From an uncultured Oscillospiraceae bacterium (GTDB taxonomy: Bacteria > Bacillota > Clostridia > Oscillospirales > Oscillospiraceae): a stretch of DNA of 64,000 nucleotides. Where the stretch lies: positions 62,001-126,000 of the forward strand of contig CAKTJX010000001.1 in assembly GCA_934569045.1 (NCBI GenBank). The letters are read 5' to 3'. The notes below the pieces were generated by a model that was not told where the DNA came from, made no database searches, and saw only the letters and a program-made list of their open reading frames with translations. Within the stretch, counting starts at the first letter, position 1; the number at the start of each line of letters is the position of its first letter. Shown one piece after another: positions 20,054 to 29,030 of this stretch. The translations under genes were made by a program, and so were the position numbers.

Positions 20054-20941
20054 ATGAAGACCAAAACCGCCATGATCACCATTTGCGGACGGCCCAATGT
20101 GGGCAAGTCCACCCTGACCAACTACCTGGTAGGGGAAAAGATCGCCATTGTCTCCAACAAGCCCCAGACCACCCGGAACCGCATCTGCGGTATTGTGACC
20201 CGGGAGGATATCCAGTATGTCTTTGTGGATACCCCCGGCTTTCACCGTGCCCGGACAAAGCTGGGCGACTACATGGTGAACGTCGCCCAGGAATCCATTG
20301 CGGATGTGGACCTGACACTGCTGGTGGTGGAGCCCATCGCTTCCATCGGCCCACAGGAGGAGGGCCTGATCCAGAAAATTCAGGCGAGTCACTGTCCCGC
20401 CATTCTGGTGATCAATAAAATTGACACCGTGGAAAAGGACACCCTTCTGGAGGTCATCGCAAAATATTCCCAGGCTGCCGATTTTGATGCCATTGTCCCC
20501 ATTTCCGCCAAAACCGGCGATGGAGTGGAGGAGCTGCTTACGCTCTGTGGCAAGTACGCCCAGGAGGGCCCCTTCCTGTTCCCGGAGGATGCGACCACCG
20601 ATCAGCCGGAGCGGCAGGTTATGGCGGAGATCATCCGGGAAAAGCTGCTGTGGTGCCTGGATAAGGAGATTCCCCACGGCACCGCTGTGGAGATCACCAA
20701 GTTCTCCGAGCGGGACAGCGGCATCATCGATATTGATGCCACCATTTACTGCGAGAAGGCCAGCCACAAGGGCATCATTATCGGTAAAAAGGGAGAAATG
20801 CTGAAGAAAATTTCTACCCTGGCCCGGCAGGACTGCGAAAAGTTCATGGGCACCCAGGTCTACCTGACCACCTGGGTCAAGGTGAAGGAAAACTGGCGGG
20901 ACAGCGATTTCCTTGTAAAGAATTTCGGCTACAGGGAGTAA
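20054..20941 (+). CDS. era: GTPase Era
   Basis: 295 aa. Binds the 3-prime end of 16S rRNA during 30S assembly. G1 GRPNVGKST (residues 12-20), G2 region PQTTRNR, G3 DTPGFH, G4 NKID; C-terminal KH domain includes IIIGKKGEMLKKIS. AAAGGAG precedes the ATG. Fits the phoH-ybeY-era-recO order of Firmicutes. Confidence 0.98.
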   Translation: MKTKTAMITICGRPNVGKSTLTNYLVGEKIAIVSNKPQTTRNRICGIVTREDIQYVFVDTPGFHRARTKLGDYMVNVAQESIADVDLTLLVVEPIASIGPQEEGLIQKIQASHCPAILVINKIDTVEKDTLLEVIAKYSQAADFDAIVPISAKTGDGVEELLTLCGKYAQEGPFLFPEDATTDQPERQVMAEIIREKLLWCLDKEIPHGTAVEITKFSERDSGIIDIDATIYCEKASHKGIIIGKKGEMLKKISTLARQDCEKFMGTQVYLTTWVKVKENWRDSDFLVKNFGYRE

Positions 20942-21022
20942 TTCTATCCATCCTTTGAGGAGTCAGAAATTCCCAGACTATGGCCCACCCTCCCTGCAAA
21001 AAATACCGCGGGAGGGATTACG

Positions 21023-21166
21023 ATGCTGTCTCAGGAATATTGGAAGCTTTTTATGGAAACCGGCGCGCCGGAAGCGTATCTGCTCTATACTCAAGCCCTG
21101 CATCAGGAGGAACACCATGTATCTGACGGTTCGGGCCATCGTTCTGCGGGTCTCGGACTACAATGA
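21023..21166 (+). CDS. yqzL: YqzL family small protein
   Basis: 47 codons, with GGGAGG 7 nt before the ATG. The first half, MLSQEYWKLFMETGAPEAYL then LYTQALHQEE, matches the YqzL pattern W-x-hydrophobic-F-x-x-TG-x-hydrophobic-x-x-YLLY/F-K seen upstream of recO in Bacillus, and the length is the same (47 aa). Its 3-prime 50 nt overlap the recO start, so translation of the two is likely coupled. It is easy to miss because of its size. Function is unknown in the family. Confidence 0.75.
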   Translation: MLSQEYWKLFMETGAPEAYLLYTQALHQEEHHVSDGSGHRSAGLGLQ

Positions 21167-21899
21167 TCGGGATGCCCTTTTAACGATGCTGACCCAAAAT
21201 TACGGCAAGCTGACCATCAAGGCCCGGGGGCTGCGCCGAAAAAACAGTCCTTTGATCGCCCCCTGTCAGCTGCTCAGCTACGGGGAATTTACCCTGTTTG
21301 AATACAAAGGAAAATATACCATCAACGAAGCCCACGCTCTGGAGCTGTTTCCCGGACTGCGCCGAGAGCTGACCCAGCTTTCCCTGGGCAGCTATTTTGC
21401 CCAGGTCACAGAGCTGATCTCCCTGGAAGATATGCCCAACCCGGAGCTGCAGGCATTGCTTCTCAACTGCCTGTATGCCCTGTCCAATCTGGGACTGCCG
21501 GAAGCCCAGGTAAAGGCCGTCTTTGAGCTCCGGGCCGCCTGTCTGGCGGGCTACACACCGGAGCTTTTCGGCTGTCACATCTGCGGAAATCAAACCCCAG
21601 ACCGGTTTGACCTGAGCCAGGGGCAGCTGGAATGCCACGCCTGCCGGGACCCTGGCTCCTCCGGCATCCGGGTGCCTGTCACCCCAGAAATGCTGGAAGC
21701 CATGCGCTATATCTGCCTGTGCAGCCCAAAGCGGCTCTTTTCCTTCCGATTAGGGGAAGATGCCATGGCCGCCCTGGGCAGCCTTACCGAGGGCTATCTG
21801 CAGACCCAGCTGGAGCACGGGTTTGCTACACTGGATTTTTACAAATCCCTGTTCGTCAGGAAAGCGTTTTTAGGAGAACATCATGACGGAATTGTATGA
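21117..21899 (+). CDS. recO: DNA repair protein RecO
   Basis: 260 aa. Anneals ssDNA and loads RecA with RecR. N-terminal OB fold (TVRAIVLRVSDYNDRDALLTML, KARGLRRKNSPL) and a four-Cys zinc site (CHICG ... CHACRD). The ATG at 21117 has AGGAGG 7 nt upstream; the open frame before it covers yqzL in another frame. Overlaps mutS2 by 17 nt. Confidence 0.95.
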   Translation: MYLTVRAIVLRVSDYNDRDALLTMLTQNYGKLTIKARGLRRKNSPLIAPCQLLSYGEFTLFEYKGKYTINEAHALELFPGLRRELTQLSLGSYFAQVTELISLEDMPNPELQALLLNCLYALSNLGLPEAQVKAVFELRAACLAGYTPELFGCHICGNQTPDRFDLSQGQLECHACRDPGSSGIRVPVTPEMLEAMRYICLCSPKRLFSFRLGEDAMAALGSLTEGYLQTQLEHGFATLDFYKSLFVRKAFLGEHHDGIV

Positions 21900-24261
21900 A
21901 AAATCCCTGTCCAAGCTGGAGCTGGGGCAGGTGCTCACCATGCTTTCCCAGTGCGCCGGAAGCGAGGGCGGCAAAGCGGCCTGCCTGTTATTGAAGCCGG
22001 ATTCGGATCTGGATACGGTCCGGGAGCTTCTGGACCAGACGACCGCCGCCTCTGATCTGTGCGCCAAAAAGGGAAATCCCACCTTTGCCGACGTGACCGA
22101 TGTATCCGCCAGCCTGGAGCGGGCGGATCGGGGCGGCAGCCTGCAGCCCGTAGAGCTGCTGCGCATCGCCGGCGTACTGCGCTGTGCCCGGAATATCAAA
22201 GGCTATGTGTCTGAGGACGACCCCAAGACCACCTTGGACCCGCTGTTTGATGCCCTTACTCCCAATAAGTATTTAGAGGACCGAATTTTCGGTGCCATTC
22301 TCTCGGAGGAGGAAATTGCCGACACCGCCTCCTCCGCTCTAGCAGATATTCGCCGCCACATGCGCATTCAATCCGGCAAAATCCGGGACAGTCTGCAAAA
22401 GGTGATTTCTTCCCCGGCCTACAGCAAATTCCTGCGAGAACCCATCATCACCATTCGCCAGGGCCGCTATGTGGTACCGGTCAAGTCCGAATGCAAAAAC
22501 GATGTGCCGGGCCTGGTGCACGATGTGTCCGCCACTGGCTCTACCTACTTTGTGGAGCCCATGTCCGCCGTCAATGCCAACAACGCCCTGCGGGAGCTGG
22601 AGCTGAAGGAAAAGAAAGAGATCGAGCGGATTCTTGCCGAGCTCTCCGCCGAGGCAGCCGCCTATGCGGAGAATATCCGGCTGGATGTGGATATGCTGAT
22701 CCGGCTGGATGTGATTTTTGCAAAGGCAAAGCTGGCTTACCGCATGAACGCCTGGCCGCCCATTATGAATGACGAAGGCAGGGTAGAACTGCGGAAAGCC
22801 CGGCATCCTCTGATTGATCCCAAAAAGGTGGTGCCCATCTCCCTGCGTCTGGGCTCTGATTTTGATACGATGATCATCACCGGCCCCAATACCGGCGGCA
22901 AAACCGTCACCCTGAAGACCATTGGTCTGCTGACGCTGATGGCGGAATGCGGCCTGCATGTGCCCGCCGGAGACGGCAGCACCCTTTCTACCTTCGACGC
23001 GATTCTGGCGGACATTGGCGATGAGCAGTCCATTGCCCAGAGCCTGTCCACCTTCTCTGGGCATATGCGCACCATCGTAGATGTAGTCGCCCAGTGTGAC
23101 AGCCGCACACTGGTTCTCTATGACGAGCTGGGCGCCGGAACAGACCCCGCCGAGGGTGCTGCCCTGGCAATTGCCCTGATCGAGTTCAGCCGGAAGATGG
23201 GTTCCCGCGTTGTCGCCACCACCCATTACGCGGAGCTGAAGCTATACGCTATGCGTACGAAGGGCGTCATCAATGCCTCCTGCGAGTTCGATGTGGAGAC
23301 CCTGCAGCCCACCTACCGTCTGCTCATCGGCATTCCGGGCAAGTCCAATGCCTTTGCCATCTGCCGCAAGCTGGGCCTGTCTGAAGATATTCTGAAGGAA
23401 GCAGACGACCTGGTAGGCAAGAGCGACAAGGACTTTGAAGACGTAATCAGCCAGCTGGAGCAGCAGCGCCAGCAGATGGAATCCGCCCGCATGGAGGCGG
23501 AGCGGCTGAAGCAGGAGACGGCCAGGATCAAGCAGCAGAGCGAAGAGTACAACGCCCAGCTGCAAAAAGAGAAGGACAAGGCCATGGAATCCGCCCGAAG
23601 GGAGGCCCAGGCCATTATCGAAGAGGCCCGTGCCGCCGCCAATGCCGCCTCCGAAGAGCTGAAGGCTCTGCGCAAACAGCTCCAGGACAGCGCGGACACC
23701 ACTGGAATCAACCAGCGGCAGGCGGAGCTTCGCCGGGTTCTGAATGAGACGGAGGACAAAATCCGTTCTCAGGCCCCTAAAAAAGAGCGTCCCCAGGCAA
23801 GCCGCGGCATCCTGGTCGGGGATACGGTGGAGCTGTTAAAGCTTGGCACAAAGGCCAGCGTCCTTGCCATCAATAAAGATGGTACTTATCAGCTCCAGGC
23901 AGGCATTCTGAAAATGACCGCCAAAGCGGATGAAATCTACCTTCTGGAAAACGAAAATCCCTACGTTTCCAAGGGTGCTCACCCAAAGCACTCCGGGCGG
24001 GAAATGAAGATGACCGCCATGCCCACGGAAATTGACCTTCGCGGCATGGACTGCGTGGAAGCCATCTGCGTTCTGGATCGGTACCTGGACGAAGCCATGC
24101 GGGCCAAGCTCTCCACCGTGCGCATTATTCACGGCAAGGGCACCGGTGCGCTGCGGGCCGCCGTACAGCAGGACCTGAAAAAGAACAAATTTGTAAAAAA
24201 ATTCCGTCTGGGCCAGTACGGCGAGGGAGAAGACGGCGTTACCATTGCGGAATTTGCATGA
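21883..24261 (+). CDS. mutS2: Endonuclease MutS2
   Basis: 792 aa. MutS-like core domain, ATPase with Walker A TGPNTGGKT (333-341) and ST-DERAT-like VLYDELGAGTDPAEGAAL, a long coiled coil (about 510-620, Glu/Gln/Arg rich) and a C-terminal Smr nuclease domain (DLRGMDCVEA ... IIHGKGTGALR). Lacks MutS mismatch-recognition domain I, as expected. Firmicute MutS2 also acts on collided ribosomes. Last gene of the yqfC-mutS2 run; a weak TTCCTTTG/CAAAGGAA hairpin follows but has no U-tail. Confidence 0.96.
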   Translation: MTELYEKSLSKLELGQVLTMLSQCAGSEGGKAACLLLKPDSDLDTVRELLDQTTAASDLCAKKGNPTFADVTDVSASLERADRGGSLQPVELLRIAGVLRCARNIKGYVSEDDPKTTLDPLFDALTPNKYLEDRIFGAILSEEEIADTASSALADIRRHMRIQSGKIRDSLQKVISSPAYSKFLREPIITIRQGRYVVPVKSECKNDVPGLVHDVSATGSTYFVEPMSAVNANNALRELELKEKKEIERILAELSAEAAAYAENIRLDVDMLIRLDVIFAKAKLAYRMNAWPPIMNDEGRVELRKARHPLIDPKKVVPISLRLGSDFDTMIITGPNTGGKTVTLKTIGLLTLMAECGLHVPAGDGSTLSTFDAILADIGDEQSIAQSLSTFSGHMRTIVDVVAQCDSRTLVLYDELGAGTDPAEGAALAIALIEFSRKMGSRVVATTHYAELKLYAMRTKGVINASCEFDVETLQPTYRLLIGIPGKSNAFAICRKLGLSEDILKEADDLVGKSDKDFEDVISQLEQQRQQMESARMEAERLKQETARIKQQSEEYNAQLQKEKDKAMESARREAQAIIEEARAAANAASEELKALRKQLQDSADTTGINQRQAELRRVLNETEDKIRSQAPKKERPQASRGILVGDTVELLKLGTKASVLAINKDGTYQLQAGILKMTAKADEIYLLENENPYVSKGAHPKHSGREMKMTAMPTEIDLRGMDCVEAICVLDRYLDEAMRAKLSTVRIIHGKGTGALRAAVQQDLKKNKFVKKFRLGQYGEGEDGVTIAEFA

Positions 24262-24310
24262 TTTTTTCCCTTTTCCTTTGGGAGATTTCCTGAAGCATCA
24301 AAGGAATCGG

Positions 24311-24339
24311 TTGACATTCTCCGAAAAAAAGGGTATTAT
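24311..24339 (+). promoter_or_regulatory. Sigma-A-type promoter of the HPr-like gene
   Basis: Perfect TTGACA, 17-nt spacer, TATTAT, about 50 nt upstream of the ATG. Confidence 0.8.
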
Positions 24340-24389
24340 GTTCCCAGACCCGTCATGCCCTAGGCGCATGATGAAAAGGAGTGTTTGTT

Positions 24390-24650
24390 ATGTATAGCAA
24401 GGAAGTTGTTGTTCGCTGCGAATCCGGTCTGCACAACAAGCAGGCTACATATTTCGTTCAAAAGGCCAATGAATTTGAGAGCAGCATCTGGCTGGAATCC
24501 GGCAATCGGAAGATGAATGCCAAGAGTCTGCTGGGCATCATGTCTCTGGGAATTATCTCCGGCTCCACCGTCACCCTCAGCGCCGTTGGCTCTGATGAGG
24601 AAGCGGCTGTGACCGCTCTGGATGCCCTGCTCCAGCGCGATGTTTATTGA
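24390..24650 (+). CDS. HPr family phosphocarrier protein
   Basis: 86 aa, full HPr length. His15, the PEP-dependent phosphorylation site, is present, and Ser46 is present in KSLLGIMSLGI, the HPr kinase site. The active-site loop reads GLHNKQAT rather than the usual GLHARPA, so Arg17 is Lys and Pro18 is Gln. It therefore is not Crh, which lacks His15, but may be a divergent HPr. It is expressed alone from a strong promoter, away from any ptsI or PTS permease gene in the window. AAAGGAG precedes the ATG. Confidence 0.85.
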   Translation: MYSKEVVVRCESGLHNKQATYFVQKANEFESSIWLESGNRKMNAKSLLGIMSLGIISGSTVTLSAVGSDEEAAVTALDALLQRDVY

Positions 24651-24670
24651 TTTCCTGGGTAACATCACTG

Positions 24671-24708
24671 GCCGCCTCTGTCCGACTGCGCAGAGGCGGC
24701 TCTTCTTT
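24671..24708 (+). terminator. Terminator of the HPr-like gene
   Basis: 10-bp perfect stem GCCGCCTCTG/CAGAGGCGGC with TCTTCTTT tail. Confidence 0.8.
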
Positions 24709-24719
24709 GGGAGAAGCCA

Positions 24720-26555
24720 ATGACATTTGACGAATTGAAGGAAAAAGCGCTGTCCCTGCCCTATGCCCCAGGCGTGTATATCATGCGGGATAAAACGGAT
24801 AAGGTAATCTACGTTGGCAAGGCCAAAAAGCTGAAAAACCGCGTCAGCCAGTACTTCCAGGATACCGCCTCCCATACACCCAAAACCAAAATGATGGTCA
24901 GCAGAATCCATCATTTTGATACCATTGTGGCGGCCAGCGAATTTGAGGCTCTGGTTCTGGAATGTTCTCTGATCAAGCGCTATATGCCCAAGTACAACAT
25001 TCTGCTGAAGGATGATAAGGGCTACCCCTATCTGCGGCTGAATATGTGGGATATCTACCCCACCATCACCATTGTCAGCAAAATCGCTGACGACGGGGCA
25101 GAGTATTTCGGTCCCTACGGCAGCCGGGGCGTGACGCACAGCCTGCTGGAGGCCATCCGCCTGACGCTGAAGCTCCCGGGCTGCAGCAAGGTCTTTCCGC
25201 GGGACGTGGGCAAGGATCGGCCATGCCTCAACTACCATATGAATCAGTGCGAGGGCTGGTGCCAGACCTCCGTCAGCGCCATTGCCTACCGGCAGCGGAT
25301 GGAGCAGGCCCGCCAGCTTCTGAAAGGCAACTACAAGGCTGTCGCGGAGGAGATCAAAGCCAATATGCTCGCAGCGGCAGACAACCTGGAATTTGAGGTG
25401 GCCGCAGCCCTGCGGGACCGCTTAAACGCGGTAGAGGCCCTGGGACAGAAGCAGCTGGTCACCGCCGGCTCTCTTGCCGATACCGATGTGGTAGGCTATG
25501 CACAGACCGAGGCAAAGGCCTGCTTCGCCGTGCTCCACTTCAGCGGCGGAAATCTGCTGGACAAGGACTACGATGTGTTCCCCGTGCCGGAAGACAGGCA
25601 GGAGGCCGTCTCCACGCTGATGAAGCAGTATTATCTCAGCCGGGGGCTAGCCCCAAAGATCGTGCTGCTTCCTTTCGAGATTGAGGACAGCGAGCTGTTC
25701 TCCCAGCTTATGGAGCAGCAATACGGCCGCCGCAGCAAGATCCGCATTCCCCAAAAAGGGGACAATATGCGTCTTGTGGAGCTGGCAAATAAAAATGCCT
25801 TTGAGGAGGCCCAGCGCCTGACCGACAAGGAGGAGCGCCTGAACGCCACGCTGGTCACCCTGGGCAAAATGCTCTCCATCCCCACCCCCAGCCGCATGGA
25901 GTCCTTCGATATCTCCAATATCTCCGGTACGGATATTGTCGCCAGCATGGTGGTCTTCCAGAATGGCCGGCCCCGGAAAAGCGACTATAAGCGCTTCCGG
26001 CTGGAGGGGCTCACAGATCAGGACGACTACGCCTCCATGCACCAGGTCGTCAAGCGCCGCTTTGCGCATTACAAGGCAGGGAACAAGGGCTTCGCGGAGA
26101 CACCGGACCTGCTGCTTATTGACGGTGGTGTGAATCACGCAAACGTGGCGGTAAAGGCCCTGGAAGAGCTGAATCTGTCTTTCCCGGTATTCGGTATGGT
26201 CAAGGACGATCGGCACCGTACACGCGCCCTGGTAACCCCACAGGGGCAGGAGATCCGCATTGACAACAATCAGGCCATCTTTGCTTTGATCGGCAATATC
26301 CAGGAGGAAACCCACCGGTTTGCCATCACCTACCATCGGCAGCTGCGCAGCAAACGGCTGAGCTATTCAGAGCTGGACGGCATCCCCGGAATCGGTCCAA
26401 AGCGCAAGCAGGAGCTGCTTCGGCAGTTCAAGTCCCTCGCCGCCATGGGCCAGGCAACGCTGCCGGAGCTGGAACGCATTCTGCCAAAGGATGCCGCCAA
26501 TGCCGTCTATCAGCATTTCCAGGAGAAAAAAGCAGCCCAGGGCAGGAAAGAATAG
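24720..26555 (+). CDS. uvrC: Excinuclease ABC subunit UvrC
   Basis: 611 aa. Makes the dual incisions of nucleotide excision repair. GIY-YIG domain at the N-terminus (APGVYIMRDKTDKVIYVGKA), UVR/UvrB-binding motif near residue 210, RNase H-like domain (ESFDISNISGTDIVASMVVF; LLLIDGG) and terminal helix-hairpin-helix (LDGIPGIGPKRKQELLRQF). GGGAGAAG precedes the ATG. Confidence 0.98.
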   Translation: MTFDELKEKALSLPYAPGVYIMRDKTDKVIYVGKAKKLKNRVSQYFQDTASHTPKTKMMVSRIHHFDTIVAASEFEALVLECSLIKRYMPKYNILLKDDKGYPYLRLNMWDIYPTITIVSKIADDGAEYFGPYGSRGVTHSLLEAIRLTLKLPGCSKVFPRDVGKDRPCLNYHMNQCEGWCQTSVSAIAYRQRMEQARQLLKGNYKAVAEEIKANMLAAADNLEFEVAAALRDRLNAVEALGQKQLVTAGSLADTDVVGYAQTEAKACFAVLHFSGGNLLDKDYDVFPVPEDRQEAVSTLMKQYYLSRGLAPKIVLLPFEIEDSELFSQLMEQQYGRRSKIRIPQKGDNMRLVELANKNAFEEAQRLTDKEERLNATLVTLGKMLSIPTPSRMESFDISNISGTDIVASMVVFQNGRPRKSDYKRFRLEGLTDQDDYASMHQVVKRRFAHYKAGNKGFAETPDLLLIDGGVNHANVAVKALEELNLSFPVFGMVKDDRHRTRALVTPQGQEIRIDNNQAIFALIGNIQEETHRFAITYHRQLRSKRLSYSELDGIPGIGPKRKQELLRQFKSLAAMGQATLPELERILPKDAANAVYQHFQEKKAAQGRKE

Positions 26556-26599
26556 AAGTATAATTTCGGAAAATCAGGAAATCATTAGGAGAAAAGCCT

Positions 26600-27163
26600 A
26601 TGCGTGTTATTACAGGAAAAGCCCGTGGTATCCAGCTGAAGACTCCCAACGGGATGCTCACTCGGCCCACCGCGGACCGGGTAAAAGAAGCGCTGTTCAG
26701 CATCATCCGCTTCGATGTGGCGGGAGCGGCAGTTCTGGATCTGTTCGGCGGCACCGGGCAGCTGGGAATTGAAGCATTGAGTCAGGGGGCCAAAAGCGCC
26801 ATCTTTGTAGATGCCAGAGAAGAAGCCTGCGGGCTGATCAGGGAGAATCTGAAGCGCACCCGGCTCTCGGATTTTGGAACCGTCGTCCGCTGTGACTATC
26901 TGGACTATCTGAACCGCTGCCGGGAAAAATTCGATATTATTTTCCTGGACCCGCCTTATGCGGAAGTTTTCCTGGAAACTGCCCTGAAACGCATAACGGA
27001 AATTGACATTTTGCATTCCGGTGGTATAATAGCTACAGAGCGCCCCCTCGGAAAGGATCTGGCTTTCAGGCCGGAGGGCTATACCCGCTCCAAAGACTAC
27101 AAGTATGGAAAGACACTCCTTGCTATTTACCGCAGGGAGGACTCCGGAAACGAGAATCTATGA
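26600..27163 (+). CDS. rsmD: 16S rRNA (guanine(966)-N2)-methyltransferase RsmD
   Basis: 187 aa SAM-dependent methyltransferase. MRVITGKARGIQLKTP start, TRPTADRVKEALFSII, SAM motif LDLFGGTGQLGIEALSQGA and catalytic DPPY in FLDPPYAE. Overlaps coaD by 4 nt, the common rsmD-coaD pairing. Confidence 0.96.
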   Translation: MRVITGKARGIQLKTPNGMLTRPTADRVKEALFSIIRFDVAGAAVLDLFGGTGQLGIEALSQGAKSAIFVDAREEACGLIRENLKRTRLSDFGTVVRCDYLDYLNRCREKFDIIFLDPPYAEVFLETALKRITEIDILHSGGIIATERPLGKDLAFRPEGYTRSKDYKYGKTLLAIYRREDSGNENL

Positions 27164-27654
27164 AAACAGCCATTTATCCGGGCAGCTTTGACCCGGTCAC
27201 CAGCGGCCATCTGAACATCATCCGCCGGGCCGCCAATATATTTGACAAGCTCATTGTCTGCGTCATGGTCAACGCGGGGAAGCACCCTATGTTTTCTCTT
27301 GAAGAACGGGTGGAGTTGATCCGCCGGGTAACACGGGACCTCCCGAATGTGGAAGTGGACGGGTCCAGCGAGCTCCTGGCCGAGTATGCCCGCCGCCGGG
27401 GCAGCTGCGTGGTAGTAAAGGGGCTGCGGGCCGGTTCTGATTTTGAAAATGAATTCCAGATGGCCCTGATCAACCGCAAGATCAACCCCGAACTGGACAC
27501 CATGTTTCTGACGGCTGACAGCCAGTATATGTATCTCAGCTCCAGTCTGGTCAAGGAGCTGGGCTCCTATGGGGCAGATTTAACCGATTTCATCCCGGAA
27601 GCCATTATCCCGGATTTCCGCAGGCGCCTGGAAGAGCGCGCCGCGAACAAGTAA
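27160..27654 (+). CDS. coaD: Pantetheine-phosphate adenylyltransferase
   Basis: 164 aa, penultimate step of coenzyme A synthesis. Nucleotidyltransferase T/HxGH motif in YPGSFDPVTSGHLNIIRRA, and the second signature MYLSSSLVKEL. Starts in an ATGA overlap with rsmD. Confidence 0.97.
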   Translation: MKTAIYPGSFDPVTSGHLNIIRRAANIFDKLIVCVMVNAGKHPMFSLEERVELIRRVTRDLPNVEVDGSSELLAEYARRRGSCVVVKGLRAGSDFENEFQMALINRKINPELDTMFLTADSQYMYLSSSLVKELGSYGADLTDFIPEAIIPDFRRRLEERAANK

Positions 27655-27678
27655 CGAAACCAATTTAGGAGGAATACT

Positions 27679-28188
27679 ATGAGCAGCAGCAATATTGAAG
27701 ACATCATTGGCTCTCTTTACGATATGGTTCAGGATGCCCGGACCATGCCCCTGGCCGCCGACAAGTGCATTCTGGAGCGGGATCGGGTGCTGGATATGCT
27801 GGATGAAGTCATTGCCCAGATGCCCGGCGAGCTGAAACAGTCCCGCACCATCGTGGAGTCCCGCAATGAGCTGATCAACCAGGCCCGCCGGGAAGCGGAG
27901 GGAATCCTGCGTCAGGCGCAGGAGCAGGCAGCCCAGCTGGTCACCAAGGAGGCCATCTATGAGGAGGCAAAGAAGCGCAGCGAGGAGCTGGTCGTTCAGA
28001 CCCAGAACCGCATCGAGCAACTCCGCCGGGCAGGTAATGAATACATGGATTCCGCGCTGAAGGAGACCGAAGAAACCATCTCCAAGGCCCTCAGCGAGGT
28101 TCGGGATACCCGTATGAAGTTCCGCACCGTCACCGAAGCACAGGAGCAGCAGCGCAAAGCCGCCCCAAATGTAGACGTTGAAATGTAA
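27679..28188 (+). CDS. Conserved coiled-coil protein, function unknown
   Basis: 169 aa, soluble and highly charged. Long helical stretches rich in Glu, Gln and Arg (about residues 55-150) predict a coiled coil resembling DivIVA-like or ATP-synthase-b-like proteins, but no catalytic motif is seen. AGGAGG precedes the ATG and a strong terminator follows, so it ends the uvrC-rsmD-coaD run. Genes of this kind follow coaD in other Clostridia; role unknown. Confidence 0.75.
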   Translation: MSSSNIEDIIGSLYDMVQDARTMPLAADKCILERDRVLDMLDEVIAQMPGELKQSRTIVESRNELINQARREAEGILRQAQEQAAQLVTKEAIYEEAKKRSEELVVQTQNRIEQLRRAGNEYMDSALKETEETISKALSEVRDTRMKFRTVTEAQEQQRKAAPNVDVEM

Positions 28189-28197
28189 CCGCAATCC

Positions 28198-28236
28198 GAA
28201 GCCGGACAGGTTTTTCCTGCCCGGCTTCTTTTTTTC
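28198..28236 (+). terminator. Terminator of the uvrC-coaD run
   Basis: GAAGCCGG...CCGGCTTC stem with an inner CAGG/CCTG, followed by TTTTTTTC. Confidence 0.88.
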
Positions 28237-28274
28237 TTTCCGGCGAATAGGATTTAGGGAAAGGGGAGAGGTGT

Positions 28275-28703
28275 ATGCTTGTCAATCGAAAGCCAACAGG
28301 CACCGCCTCCGGCATTCCCGGGGGATTGGCCGTGGGGAATCTGGCCGCGCTGACCGTCACTATGGCAGCGGCCGCTCTGCTGGCTTTTCTTGTCAGCCAG
28401 GAAACGATGCCAGAGGAAAGCCTGGGTTACGGCGTTATGGTGCTGCTGTTCCTGTCCGCGGCCATAGGCGGCATGGTTGCCTACGGCAGGATCAAGCGGC
28501 GCAGACTGCTTGTATTCGCATTGTCCGCACTGTGCTATCTCGTCACTCTGACAGCCTTCACCGCTCTGTTTTTCGGTGGACGCTTCGAGGGAATTTTCCC
28601 TACGGCAATGCTGATAATCGGCGGGAGCGGCACTTCATTTTTCCTCTCTGTCAGAGCCAGCAGGGGAGGGAAGCGGCGTAAAATCCCAAAGCATTTTCGT
28701 TAA
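28275..28703 (+). CDS. TIGR04086-like small membrane protein
   Basis: 142 aa with four hydrophobic helices and basic ends. Size, four-helix layout and glycine-rich loops (AIGGMVAYGRIKRR, IIGGSGTSF) resemble the TIGR04086 family of Firmicute membrane proteins. GGGGAGAGG lies upstream of the ATG. No functional clue from neighbours. Confidence 0.6.
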   Translation: MLVNRKPTGTASGIPGGLAVGNLAALTVTMAAAALLAFLVSQETMPEESLGYGVMVLLFLSAAIGGMVAYGRIKRRRLLVFALSALCYLVTLTAFTALFFGGRFEGIFPTAMLIIGGSGTSFFLSVRASRGGKRRKIPKHFR

Positions 28704-28709
28704 AATGCA

Positions 28710-28756
28710 CAAAAATTCAATACAGGTAAATATATTTTACCTGTATTGAATTTTTG
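28710..28756. repeat. 21-bp perfect inverted repeat, probable bidirectional terminator
   Basis: CAAAAATTCAATACAGGTAAA and its exact complement around a 5-nt TATAT loop. A-run before and T-run after would give a U-tail on either strand, although the stem itself is AT-rich. Confidence 0.75.
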
Positions 28757-28930
28757 CAGGAAAAAGTGTACGAAACAATTTTGACACATTTATAACGGTT
28801 TTCTCCAGTATATCTGCTTAAAAATAGAAAATGGTAAAAACTTTTGTTCGCTTATCAACTGTGTTAACATAACAAAATTAACATAAAAATTGTCAGAATC
28901 TACAAAAAAATCTATTCCGGCTAATAATAC

Positions 28931-28959
28931 TTGAATTTTTGCAAAAATCGGAGTATAGT
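28931..28959 (+). promoter_or_regulatory. Sigma-A-like promoter before the membrane protein-xerD pair
   Basis: TTGAAT, 17-nt spacer, TATAGT, about 70 nt upstream of the downstream ATG. Confidence 0.5.
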
Positions 28960-29030
28960 ATGTCTATATCAAAAATGTGCGAAATATGTCCCTTTTGCAA
29001 AAGCAATTCTTCAATGGGGGGCTTCTTTCT

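Larger units (their letters stand above)
28704..29030. other. AT-rich intergenic stretch (about 330 bp)
   Basis: Markedly AT-rich compared with flanking genes. It holds a 21-bp perfect inverted repeat right after the TIGR04086-like gene and a sigma-A-like promoter near its right end. No supported reading frame. Confidence 0.6.
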
